The notes under the pieces were generated by a model. It made no database searches, was not told where the DNA came from, and saw only the letters and a program-made list of their open reading frames with translations. From Clostridiaceae bacterium (GTDB lineage: Bacteria; Bacillota; Clostridia; Oscillospirales; Butyricicoccaceae), in assembly GCA_018383195.1 (NCBI GenBank), contig JAGZOP010000014.1, positions 1 to 54,711 on the forward strand: a DNA stretch of 54,711 nt, written 5' to 3'. The position numbers and the translations under genes were made by a program. This document shows, piece after piece, positions 7,205 to 14,727 of this stretch (position 1 is its first letter; each line of letters opens with the position of its first letter).

Positions 7205-8056
7205 ATGAATGCTATTGAAATCAATCATCTCAGCAAAAAGTTTGATAAATTCGCGCTGACTGACATCTCCTTTTCGCTGCCAACCGGTACTGTAATGGGG
7301 CTGATCGGAGAAAACGGCGCCGGAAAATCCACAACAATTAAGCTTTTGCTCGGTCTGCTGCACGCAGACAGCGGCAGTTTTTCGCTGCTTGGTCTTGATC
7401 CCGTACGGGATGAACTTGAGATCAAACGCCGCCTGGGCGTGGTCAGCGAAGTGACCTCGCAGCCGCTTGAATATCGGGCGCGTGATATCGGTCGTGTGCT
7501 CCGTTCTGCCTATCCATCGTGGAATGATGCACAATTTATACACTATCTCAAGCGTTTCAATGTCGATCCTGCAAAAAAGTGCAAAGATTTGTCCAAGGGC
7601 ATGCGTATGAAACTGTCGATTGCCTGCGCACTATGTCACAATGCCGAATTACTTATTTTAGACGAGCCAACCTCCGGACTGGACCCGATTGTTCGGGACG
7701 AAGTGCTCGACATCCTGCGCGATTTCATGCAGGATGAACGGCATTCCATCCTGCTGTCTTCGCACATCACAAGCGACCTTGAAAAAATTGCGGACAACAT
7801 CACGTTTTTGCATGAAGGTCGTGTGCTGTTCAGCCAATCTCTGATCGACTTGCAGGAAAACTACGGTGTGCTGCGTTGTTCTCATGAAATGGTGGATGAA
7901 TTTGCGCCCGATTCTGTCTATGCCGAGCGCCGCGATCAATTCGGCTCTGAGGTACTGGTTCACCCACATCGCGTTCCCTCCGGACTGACCGTTCTGCCCG
8001 CTTCCATCGAACAAATCATGCTGTTCTTGACGCGCAGCGACCGAAAGGAGGACTAA
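7205..8056 (+). CDS. ABC transporter ATP-binding protein
   Basis: 283 residues: Walker A GENGAGKST at 35-43, signature LSKGM near 133, Walker B LLILDEPTSGLDP near 153-165, and an H-loop histidine in SSHI near 190. The C-terminal ~70 residues are a divergent accessory region. It is the energy-coupling subunit for the permease that follows 2 nt later. With a YtrA-type regulator ahead, the module resembles small-peptide or antimicrobial exporters such as Ytr or Pmt systems; substrate unknown. Confidence 0.92.
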   Translation: MNAIEINHLSKKFDKFALTDISFSLPTGTVMGLIGENGAGKSTTIKLLLGLLHADSGSFSLLGLDPVRDELEIKRRLGVVSEVTSQPLEYRARDIGRVLRSAYPSWNDAQFIHYLKRFNVDPAKKCKDLSKGMRMKLSIACALCHNAELLILDEPTSGLDPIVRDEVLDILRDFMQDERHSILLSSHITSDLEKIADNITFLHEGRVLFSQSLIDLQENYGVLRCSHEMVDEFAPDSVYAERRDQFGSEVLVHPHRVPSGLTVLPASIEQIMLFLTRSDRKED

Positions 8057-8058
8057 CC

Positions 8059-8685
8059 ATGACGACATCTCTGAAAAGTGACTTTTACCTGCTGCGCGGG
8101 TATCTGAAAAGCCTGCTTGGCGTCTATTTCTTTATGATTGTCATTGCCTTTATTCAAAAAAACACCTTCCTTGCGAATTTCTATCCTGCGTTTCTCGCGA
8201 TATATATGCCTTATACCCTATTTTCTCTTGGACAGCAATCGGGGTGGGAAACCATGCTACTCAGCGCCCCAATTTCCAGAAAAGGGCTTGTCGGCGGGCG
8301 ATATGCCATGTGCATCGCTGTCGATCTCGGGATGCTGCTCATCGGCTTTGGCGCTTCATCCGTGATTGAACCGGACGCCATCCGTGAGCACATCTGCGCC
8401 CTGCTTTTTACCCTTGCATTCGTGATTGTACTCAATGCTGTAATTCTTCCAGTTATTTACCAATTCGGCATCACGCATGCACGCTTTGTGATTCTAGCAA
8501 TCTGTCTGATTCCCGCTCTGGCACTTCCGCTTTCTGATGTTATCGATTTCCGACCGATGGCAGAAATCTTCACTCGGATGCTCACATCCATTCCTGCCCT
8601 GTTGGTTTTATGCATCTCCGCACTCGTTTTCCTTGCCTTGTCCTATCTGCTCTCCTGCGCGATCTATCGCCGGAAAGAATTCTGA
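8059..8685 (+). CDS. ABC-2 family transporter permease
   Basis: 208 residues with about six hydrophobic segments. It begins right after the ATPase gene (AAAGGAGG ribosome site within the ATPase end). The layout of a short cytoplasmic N-terminus, paired membrane hairpins, and the motif MLLSAPISRKGLVGGRY between helices 2 and 3 matches the ABC-2 permease family found beside YtrA-type regulators. It forms the transmembrane part of the exporter, probably as a homodimer with two ATPase subunits. Confidence 0.85.
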   Translation: MTTSLKSDFYLLRGYLKSLLGVYFFMIVIAFIQKNTFLANFYPAFLAIYMPYTLFSLGQQSGWETMLLSAPISRKGLVGGRYAMCIAVDLGMLLIGFGASSVIEPDAIREHICALLFTLAFVIVLNAVILPVIYQFGITHARFVILAICLIPALALPLSDVIDFRPMAEIFTRMLTSIPALLVLCISALVFLALSYLLSCAIYRRKEF

Positions 8686-8710
8686 TCTTTCCGCACGCGG
8701 CAATCCGAAA

Positions 8711-8776
8711 AGAACCCCTGTTCCACATGGAACAGGGGTTCTGCATGAAAAAAGCTCCGTTTTAAACGGAGCTTTT
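8711..8776. terminator. Two consecutive hairpins between convergent operons
   Basis: AGAACCCCTGTTCC / GGAACAGGGGTTCT (8711-8742) is a perfect 14-bp stem without a clear T-run. AAAAGCTCCGTTT / AAACGGAGCTTTT (8750-8776) has T/A runs on both sides and should stop transcription in both directions. Confidence 0.85.
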
Positions 8777-8789
8777 TATTATCGGTGAA

Positions 8790-9722
8790 TTACTTCAGGA
8801 CAACCTCGCCACCGAGACCGGTGTGCGCGGTGATGTACTCACGACCCATCTTAGAGTACTCGAACGGATTTGCCTTTGCCGGGTCCTGCTCTGCTTCAAC
8901 CATGATCCAGCCTTCGTAGCCAGCCTTGTCGAGCAGCTCGAATACGTCGTCAAACTGTACGCAACCGTCCGGATCGCCCGGTACGGTGAATGCGCCGCCG
9001 CGAACAGCGTCCAGGAAAGACCAGTGCTCTGCACGAACCTTCTCAACGATCGGCATGCGCATGTTCTTCAGATGTACATGACCAACACGGTCAGCAAACT
9101 TCTCCAGCATCTTGACCGGATCCTCGCCTGCGAAGGTGAAGTGACCGGTATCAAAGCACAGGAATACATACTTCGGATCGGTGCTTTCCATCAGGCGGGT
9201 GGTTTCCTCTACGGTCTGGCAAACCGTACCCATATGATGATGGAAGCAGGTCTTGATGCCGTACTTCTCGAGAGACAGCTTGCCCAGCTTGTTGAGGCCG
9301 GTGGTGAAGCGCTCCCACTCCTCCTCGGTCATAACACGCTTATTCTGCATGTCAAGAACCGGAGTCTCGAGCTGACCCTGAATGGAGCCGGACTGCTCGG
9401 ATACGTTGATTGCAGACGCACCAACATAAGACAGGTACTCCAGTTCCTTAATGAACTCTGCCTCAACTTCTTCATACGGCTTGTCTACCAGGAAAGAAGA
9501 GAACCACTTGGATGCGATGGTCATGTTGCGGGCATCCAGCATGTGCTTGAGAACTTCCTTGTCTTCCGGGTACTTGTGACCGACCTCACAGCCGTCGTAA
9601 CCAGCCAGCTTCATCTCAGAGATACACTGCTGGAAAGTATTCTCGTCGCCAAGGTCCCACATATCGTCATTCGACCAACCGATCGGGCAAATACCCAACT
9701 TTACTTTCTTTGGATCCAACAT
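8790..9722 (-). CDS. iolE: Sugar phosphate isomerase/epimerase family protein, IolE-like (inosose dehydratase)
   Basis: 310-residue TIM-barrel protein of the xylose isomerase-like family; best match in memory is myo-inosose-2 dehydratase IolE (2-keto-myo-inositol to a diketo product). Seen: LGICPIGWSNDDMWDLG at the N-terminus, GYDGCEVGHKYP, the metal-site stretch CFHHHMGT, DTGHF, VGHVHLKN and the C-terminal GWIMVEAEQDP. Start ATG 9722 is chosen over an upstream ATG because GGAGGT lies 7 nt before it. Codon usage is strongly biased, suggesting high expression. No other iol gene is nearby, so the substrate could be another keto-cyclitol. Confidence 0.82.
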   Translation of the reverse strand: MLDPKKVKLGICPIGWSNDDMWDLGDENTFQQCISEMKLAGYDGCEVGHKYPEDKEVLKHMLDARNMTIASKWFSSFLVDKPYEEVEAEFIKELEYLSYVGASAINVSEQSGSIQGQLETPVLDMQNKRVMTEEEWERFTTGLNKLGKLSLEKYGIKTCFHHHMGTVCQTVEETTRLMESTDPKYVFLCFDTGHFTFAGEDPVKMLEKFADRVGHVHLKNMRMPIVEKVRAEHWSFLDAVRGGAFTVPGDPDGCVQFDDVFELLDKAGYEGWIMVEAEQDPAKANPFEYSKMGREYITAHTGLGGEVVLK

Positions 9723-9768
9723 ATTTCTTACCTCCATATATCCTGCACCTGCTTCCAAACCAGAAGCC

Positions 9769-9837
9769 GTTTTCGGACTGCATACAGAAGTCCCGCTCGA
9801 TATATGCGGGCAAGCAAACTACCTCGATTCCGAAAAC
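9769..9837 (-). promoter_or_regulatory. Structured 5' leader of the iolE-like gene
   Basis: Perfect outer arms GTTTTCGGA (9837-9829 on the minus strand) and TCCGAAAAC (9777-9769) enclose an inner hairpin CCCGC / GCGGG (9792-9810). The element lies between the promoter and the ribosome site and matches no riboswitch I recognise. Confidence 0.5.
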
Positions 9838-9856
9838 AGTGCATCATTACATATTT

Positions 9857-9885
9857 ATTGTAAGATACTCCTAACCCAAAGTCAA
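9857..9885 (-). promoter_or_regulatory. Sigma-A promoter of the iolE-like gene
   Basis: Minus strand TTGACT (9885-9880), 17 nt, TACAAT (9862-9857). Confidence 0.7.
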
Positions 9886-9952
9886 TCGCAATTTCACAAG
9901 AATACACAATTTCTTGCGTGCAGTTCCTTGTTTATTTGCGTGCATTTGTGTG

Positions 9953-11125
9953 TCAGATCCGGGCGACACCGGAATCACACGCCGCCTGAGCAACTGCTGA
10001 AGCGACTGCCCGGGTCACCTTTTCATCAAATGCCATCGGCATAATATGTTCCGAAGTCAGTTCGTCATCCGGTACGCAGGCTGCAATCGCCTTCGCCGCC
10101 GCCAGCTTCATTTCCTCGTTGATGTCGCTCGCGCGCACATCAAGCGCGCCGCGGAAGATGCCCGGGAACGCAAGCACATTGTTAATCTGGTTCGGATAGT
10201 CCGACCGTCCGGTGCCGACCACAGCAGCTCCGCCCTTCTTTGCGTCCTCCGGCCAAATTTCAGGCACCGGATTCGCCATCGCAAAGACCATCGGGTGCTC
10301 CGCCATCGTAGACACCATTTCCGTAGTCAGTACCTGCGGCGCAGACATGCCGAAAAATACGTCCGCACCCTTGACCGCATCTGCTAGCGTACCGGTCATA
10401 TGATGCCGGTTGGTGCACTTTGCCATTTCCTGCTGCGCGGGATTCAGGCGTGCATCGCCCTCGCAGACGATGCCGAAGCGCTCGACCATGATAATATCCT
10501 TGACGCCGAGAAACATCAGGAATTTGGTGACCGCGATTGCCGCCGCACCGCATCCATTGACAACCATCCGAATTTCTTCTACTTTCCGTCCAGTCAGACG
10601 GCAGGCATTCAAGAGCGCCGCACCACAGCAAACAGCAGTGCCGTGCTGATCGTCATGAAACACGGGAATATCGCAAACCTCTTTCAGTCTGCGTTCAATC
10701 TCAAAACAGCGCGGCGCTGCAATATCTTCCAGATTGATCCCGCCAAATGAGCCTGAAATCAGTTCGATGGTGCGCACAATCTCATCAACATCCTTGGATG
10801 CCACACAGAGCGGAAAGGCATCAACATCTGCAAACGCCTTGAATAGCGCGCACTTGCCCTCCATAACCGGCATGCCCGCAATCGGTCCAATATCCCCCAG
10901 CCCAAGCACCGCCGTACCATCGGTAATGACAGCAACCAAGTTATGCCGGCGCGTATAGCGATAACTCAGCGAGGGATCTTCCTTGATTTTTAAGCAGGGT
11001 TCTGCCACGCCCGGTGTATATGCAAGGGAAAGGTCTTCCTTTGAAGCAACCTCGCAGCGGGCAACTACCTCTATTTTCCCCTGCCAGCGCTCATGCGCAA
11101 GCAGTGCCTTTTCTTTTGCATCCAT
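9953..11125 (-). CDS. Malic enzyme (oxaloacetate-decarboxylating malate dehydrogenase)
   Basis: 390 residues, the usual length of the short bacterial form. It converts malate to pyruvate and CO2 with reduction of NAD(P). Visible: YTPGVAEPC with the catalytic Tyr near 36, ITDGTAVLGLGDIGP, the lysine in GKCALFK, the metal ligands in LEDIAAPRCFEIE and FHDDQHGT, the nucleotide fold VVNGCGAAAIA near 190, and the C-terminal MANPVPEIWPEDA. It has no phosphotransacetylase fusion. Cofactor preference cannot be told by eye. It stands alone, pointing the same way as the iolE-like gene but separated from it by that gene's own promoter. Confidence 0.95.
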   Translation of the reverse strand: MDAKEKALLAHERWQGKIEVVARCEVASKEDLSLAYTPGVAEPCLKIKEDPSLSYRYTRRHNLVAVITDGTAVLGLGDIGPIAGMPVMEGKCALFKAFADVDAFPLCVASKDVDEIVRTIELISGSFGGINLEDIAAPRCFEIERRLKEVCDIPVFHDDQHGTAVCCGAALLNACRLTGRKVEEIRMVVNGCGAAAIAVTKFLMFLGVKDIIMVERFGIVCEGDARLNPAQQEMAKCTNRHHMTGTLADAVKGADVFFGMSAPQVLTTEMVSTMAEHPMVFAMANPVPEIWPEDAKKGGAAVVGTGRSDYPNQINNVLAFPGIFRGALDVRASDINEEMKLAAAKAIAACVPDDELTSEHIMPMAFDEKVTRAVASAVAQAACDSGVARI

Positions 11126-11350
11126 ATCAGAAAACCTCCATTGATTTCATCTGTTATTTCCTATTCTACCGCGTGAAAGTCCTCTTGCCTAGACTTTTCC
11201 GCTGTAGCGCGTTGCATTTTGGCATATCTTCCATATTTCACAGACTTTTTTCAAATTTTTTTGCCGTCTCTCGCTGCGTCAAATACGGTTCATCGCATTT
11301 CAAATGCTTTCATTTCCCGAGAAATCGATCAATTTCTCCGAGAAAAAGCG

Positions 11351-11379
11351 TTGTATTCTATGATTCACAGTGGTACAAT
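11351..11379 (+). promoter_or_regulatory. Promoter of azlCD
   Basis: TTGTAT (11351-11356), 17 nt, TACAAT (11374-11379), about 38 nt upstream of the azlC start. Confidence 0.6.
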
Positions 11380-11416
11380 AGTCGAGAAAGCTCAAAAAAA
11401 GGAAGGAATTTCGACC

Positions 11417-12139
11417 ATGATGCCCGGAAACAATGCAACCTGGTTCCGGCGTGGACTCAAAGACGGTCTGCCGATCGCGCTCGGCTACCTCGCTGTCTCC
11501 TTTTCTCTCGGTATTGCGGCAAAGAACGCCGGGATGACCGCTTTGCAGACCACGCTGATGAGCCTCACGAATAACACTTCAGCCGGCGAATTTGCCGCAC
11601 TCGGCGTCATCGCCGCAGGCGCCCCATATCTCGAAATGGCAATCACACAAATTATTATCAATCTACGTTATCTGCTGATGTCAGCTGCGCTGTCGCAAAA
11701 GCTGCCGCCTGATCTCCCCTTGATTCATCGTCTGCTCGTCGGCTTTGAAGTAACTGATGAAGTATTCGGCGTTTCCATTGCGGTAAATGGGCGGCTGAAT
11801 CCATATTATACTTATGGCATGATGTGCATGGCAATCCCAGGCTGGGCGCTTGGAAGTTGCCTCGGCGTTGTAATGGGCAACACTCTTCCCTCGCGCATCG
11901 TCAGCGCGCTCAGTCTTGCGCTGTACGCAATGTTTGTCGCCATTATCATCCCTCCGGCACGCAAAAGCCATGTCCTTGCAGGTGTAATTATCTGCTCTAT
12001 GGCTGCAAGCCTGGCATTCTCTGTGCTTCCCGTGCTGCGCAGCATTTCTTCCGGCATGCAGATTATCATTTTAACCGTCGTGATTGCCGGAATCGCGGCG
12101 TATTTCTTCCCCATTGAGGAGGATTCTCATGCAGCGTAA
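11417..12139 (+). CDS. azlC: AzlC family branched-chain amino acid exporter, large subunit
   Basis: 240 residues with about six to seven membrane segments. AzlC/YgaZ family: GLPIALGYLAVSFSLGI near the N-terminus, the LTNNTSAGEFAALGVI motif, RYLLMSAALSQ, and FEVTDEVFGVS. Together with AzlD it exports branched-chain amino acids or analogues. The ATG at 11417 follows GGAAGGA; upstream in-frame codons have no ribosome site. The stop overlaps the azlD start by 11 nt. A separate branched-chain importer, brnQ, lies at 27180. Confidence 0.92.
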   Translation: MMPGNNATWFRRGLKDGLPIALGYLAVSFSLGIAAKNAGMTALQTTLMSLTNNTSAGEFAALGVIAAGAPYLEMAITQIIINLRYLLMSAALSQKLPPDLPLIHRLLVGFEVTDEVFGVSIAVNGRLNPYYTYGMMCMAIPGWALGSCLGVVMGNTLPSRIVSALSLALYAMFVAIIIPPARKSHVLAGVIICSMAASLAFSVLPVLRSISSGMQIIILTVVIAGIAAYFFPIEEDSHAA

Positions 12140-12437
12140 CGTTTACGTATATATCTTTGTCATGGCAGCCGTCACCTATCTTATCCGTGTCCTGCCGCTG
12201 ACCCTCATCCGCAGGGAAATTCAGAACCGGTTTCTCCGCTCATTTCTATACTATGTGCCTTATGTAACGCTCTCTGTGATGACTTTTCCCGCAATTTTGC
12301 ATGCAACTGGCAGTCCGATTTCGGCATGGGCAGGGTTTCTGCTTGCACTTGTGCTTGCTTGGTGCGGACGCAGCCTGTTTCAGGTTGCAGTCGCAGCCTG
12401 TGCACTTGTTTTTCTTGTAGAACTTGTTCTCTTATAA
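12129..12437 (+). CDS. azlD: AzlD family branched-chain amino acid exporter, small subunit
   Basis: 102-residue membrane protein with three to four helices and the family motif TYLIRVLPLTLIRREI followed by FLRSFLYYVPYVTLSVMTFP. ATG 12129 is preceded by GAGGAGG inside the end of azlC, so the two are translated together. It is the partner subunit of AzlC. Confidence 0.92.
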   Translation: MQRNVYVYIFVMAAVTYLIRVLPLTLIRREIQNRFLRSFLYYVPYVTLSVMTFPAILHATGSPISAWAGFLLALVLAWCGRSLFQVAVAACALVFLVELVLL

Positions 12438-12450
12438 TCCACGCATAAAA

Positions 12451-12486
12451 ATGCGGCAGATGGTAATTCCGTCTGCCGCATTTTTT
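12451..12486. terminator. Bidirectional terminator between azlD and the HIT gene
   Basis: ATGCGGCAGA / TCTGCCGCAT stem with TTTTTT on the plus side and AAAA before it on the left, serving both convergent genes. Confidence 0.9.
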
Positions 12487-12489
12487 ACA

Positions 12490-12912
12490 TCACAGATTCA
12501 GTTCTTTCTTGAGTGCCGCGATCATTTCCTCGTACTCTGCGTCGGTCAGGAATACCGGGTCAGGATTGCCAATAGCAAAGCTGCCGCCGAACTCAAAGCC
12601 GCCCTCATACTTAGGCACAATGTGGAAATGCAGATGCGGATTGGTATCGCCGTAGGAACCGAGATTCAGCTTATCGCAGCCCCACAGCTTCTTGATTGCG
12701 CCCGAAGCCGCCGCCAGATCCGCCATATAATCGGTACGCTCCTGATCGCTGCACTCGCACAACTCTTTCTTATGGCTCTTGAGCGCCAGAACTGCACGAC
12801 CCTTGTGCGCCTGATCTTTGAACAGATACAAAACGCCGGCTTTCATATCGCCGACCTTGAACATCAGGTTTTCGCGACCCTCATGGTGCTCATCACAGTA
12901 AAAACATCCCAT
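12490..12912 (-). CDS. HIT family nucleotide hydrolase / transferase
   Basis: 140 residues with the histidine triad HLHFHIVPK near 92-100 preceded by GSYGDTNPH. The N-terminus CFYCDEHHEG carries a CxxC plus His that resembles the zinc site of many HIT proteins. Such enzymes hydrolyse adenylated or phosphoramidate nucleotides. ATG 12912 follows AAGGAGA; the upstream part of the open frame has no ribosome site and overlaps the fkbM end. Confidence 0.9.
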   Translation of the reverse strand: MGCFYCDEHHEGRENLMFKVGDMKAGVLYLFKDQAHKGRAVLALKSHKKELCECSDQERTDYMADLAAASGAIKKLWGCDKLNLGSYGDTNPHLHFHIVPKYEGGFEFGGSFAIGNPDPVFLTDAEYEEMIAALKKELNL

Positions 12913-13006
12913 TATGAAATCTCTCCTTATTTTTCTTACCTCCGGAAATTCTCCGGCTTCTTTCTTTAGTATACACGCCTGCTCTGTGAAATTCCAGTCT
13001 TTTTTA

Positions 13007-14083
13007 TTACCGCGCATAAAGATTGACGTCCCACGCCGGAACGTATGGGTGATGCCGCAGAAAGATTTCATACTCCGGATTCAGTTCATGCACAAGCAGC
13101 GGCAATGCATACAGATCCTCGTTCCGGTGATAGCATGCAACATTCAGACGCGGCTTGCATCGCGCAATAGTCTGTGCCGCACCACGCAGCGCCTCGCGTT
13201 CTGCCCCTTCTACATCCAACTTTAGGATTGTGCAAGGCGCACCTGCCAGCACGCTGTCCAGCGCCCGCATCTGTGTCTCAACGCCTTTTCCCGACAGCCG
13301 AGAATTACGCCCTGCCTTTGCCTCAAATGTCTTGATACAGTCCCGATCCCATGCACCGGCCTGCTCCAATGTAACTTTTCCAGAAAGCATCTCTGTAAAG
13401 GCAGAAAGCTTTCTAAAGTTTCTGCGATCCGGCTCAAGCGCTGTAACCGAAGAAAATTCTCCATCCGTATAAGAAAGGAGTTCTCTTATCGTATCCCCAT
13501 TATAGGCTCCAAGGTCACAAAAATGTTCGTTTTTATTCGGATTTATGATGCATGTAAAGGCTTCTGACTTTTCGCTTTCTCCATCGCGCAGATAATGCAG
13601 TTTTCCGGTCAGCTTAAAACAAATCATCGCATCAAGCACCGAACGCGAACGCTCGTCAGCCATCAACTCTGCTGCCGCGTCAAGTTCTGTCACATGGCTC
13701 TGCGCGAAGTCTAAATCAAACAATCCGCTTCCTGCGACCGGTACATCGGGCGCAACTACATCAAACCGCGCATCCAGATCGTACATCTTTTCCAGCACCT
13801 CGGGACGCTGACTGGCAAACGAAAGTACAATCACAAAATCTTCTCCAAAGTGCTCTATGGTCTGCGCAAGTGTACGAACCGGAAAGCCCGCGAAACTGTG
13901 CCCGCGTACAAACTCATCGCTCGCAAACACTCCGGACGCATGAATCCCATGCGCCTCGAATTCACGCAGAATCTTATCTGCACCGTCCCCCATGCCATAT
14001 AAAACAATCGGTCGCGTTTCCATCGCAAGGCGATCCCACACAGTTTCCCGAATTTCCTTCCATTTCATCTGTATTTCGCTCAC
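13007..14083 (-). CDS. FkbM family SAM-dependent methyltransferase
   Basis: About 358 residues in two parts. The N-terminal ~150 residues look like a nucleotide-sugar-type Rossmann segment (VLYGMGDGADKILREFEAHG) seen in some FkbM fusions. The C-terminal FkbM methyltransferase has the SAM motif CDLGAYNGDT near 190, the acidic EPD, and LKLDVEGAE near 287-295. FkbM enzymes O-methylate sugars or other hydroxyls. GTG 14083 is chosen because GGAG lies 6 nt upstream; ATG 14095 directly touches that site. It diverges from the Ser-rich protein / glycosyltransferase pair, which hints at a shared glycan role. Confidence 0.85.
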   Translation of the reverse strand: MSEIQMKWKEIRETVWDRLAMETRPIVLYGMGDGADKILREFEAHGIHASGVFASDEFVRGHSFAGFPVRTLAQTIEHFGEDFVIVLSFASQRPEVLEKMYDLDARFDVVAPDVPVAGSGLFDLDFAQSHVTELDAAAELMADERSRSVLDAMICFKLTGKLHYLRDGESEKSEAFTCIINPNKNEHFCDLGAYNGDTIRELLSYTDGEFSSVTALEPDRRNFRKLSAFTEMLSGKVTLEQAGAWDRDCIKTFEAKAGRNSRLSGKGVETQMRALDSVLAGAPCTILKLDVEGAEREALRGAAQTIARCKPRLNVACYHRNEDLYALPLLVHELNPEYEIFLRHHPYVPAWDVNLYAR

Positions 14084-14121
14084 TTCTGACTCCATCTCCG
14101 TATTTCATAATTATTTTTACT

Positions 14122-14150
14122 ATTATAACGATTTTCTTTTCGCGTGTAAA
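14122..14150 (-). promoter_or_regulatory. Promoter of the fkbM-type gene
   Basis: Minus strand TTTACA (14150-14145), 17 nt, TATAAT (14127-14122). Confidence 0.75.
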
Positions 14151-14195
14151 GTCCATCACTTGTGCAAAAAGCTTTGCTAAATATCCGCTTTTGCA

Positions 14196-14224
14196 TTGCG
14201 GTTTCTCCTGTTTTCCCCTATAAT
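14196..14224 (+). promoter_or_regulatory. Promoter of the Ser-rich protein / DUF6734 operon
   Basis: TTGCGG (14196-14201), 17 nt, TATAAT (14219-14224), with the divergent fkbM promoter 45 nt to the left. Confidence 0.7.
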
Positions 14225-14259
14225 AAAAATAGTAACTTACGGATGAGGAGTGTGCCGTC

Positions 14260-14727
14260 ATGTCAGCCAATCAACCAAACAAAATTCTGGAACTCGACAA
14301 GGAGCATCTTCATGAGGTTGATGGTGTTGTTCTCGATCAGGACTGTTATGAGCGTTACCTTGCCGCACAGCATTCTTCCGTATCAGAACAATTTGCCGAA
14401 CCTGCGCCTACTCCTGCATCTACACCGGTCTTTGCAGCCGAACCGCAGCACGTTGGTTGGTATCAGCCCGCAGAAAGCGAAGAGAGCCGTTACCCGATTA
14501 TGGCGGGCGCAATCATGCCCGGGTACGCAGCTCTGCATCCCTCACTCTGTTTCAGCAGTTCGGGTTCTTACGTATCCTCTTACCTAACCTCATTTTCCAC
14601 TTCGTTTCCAATCTCATGGATTACTTCTTACCGTTTCAGTTCAGGTTCCTGGGGCACTTCAGGGTTTTCCGGCTCGAATGGCACTGCCACCGAATCTCCG
14701 GGCGGTTTCGGATTGGAGTTGATTTGA
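14260..14727 (+). CDS. Unknown small protein with leader-like N-terminus and Ser/Thr/aromatic-rich C-terminus
   Basis: 155 residues, not recognised. Residues 7-37 are charged and leader-like (KILELDKEHLHEVDGVVLDQ). Residues 44-62 are rich in Pro and Ala. Residues 93-155 hold 19 Ser, 6 Thr and 11 aromatic residues with quasi-repeats of S-x-S, SSY, TSF and SGSW type. There is no signal peptide and only two Cys. ATG 14260 follows GAGGAG. The stop codon overlaps the next start (TGATG), so it is cotranslated with a putative glycosyltransferase. The dense hydroxyl-bearing tail could be a modification substrate; this is inference. An alternative is a simple low-complexity protein. Confidence 0.65.
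   Translation: MSANQPNKILELDKEHLHEVDGVVLDQDCYERYLAAQHSSVSEQFAEPAPTPASTPVFAAEPQHVGWYQPAESEESRYPIMAGAIMPGYAALHPSLCFSSSGSYVSSYLTSFSTSFPISWITSYRFSSGSWGTSGFSGSNGTATESPGGFGLELI

Noticed and set aside
8823..9863. 346-codon open frame on the plus strand opposite the iolE-like gene
   Set aside because: Same cause: strong codon bias of iolE on the other strand; the frame also runs through the iolE leader and promoter.
14457..14726. N-terminal extension of the DUF6734 frame (about 90 residues)
   Set aside because: It overlaps the Ser-rich gene in another frame and lacks a ribosome site; the ATG at 14727 has one and begins the conserved family start.
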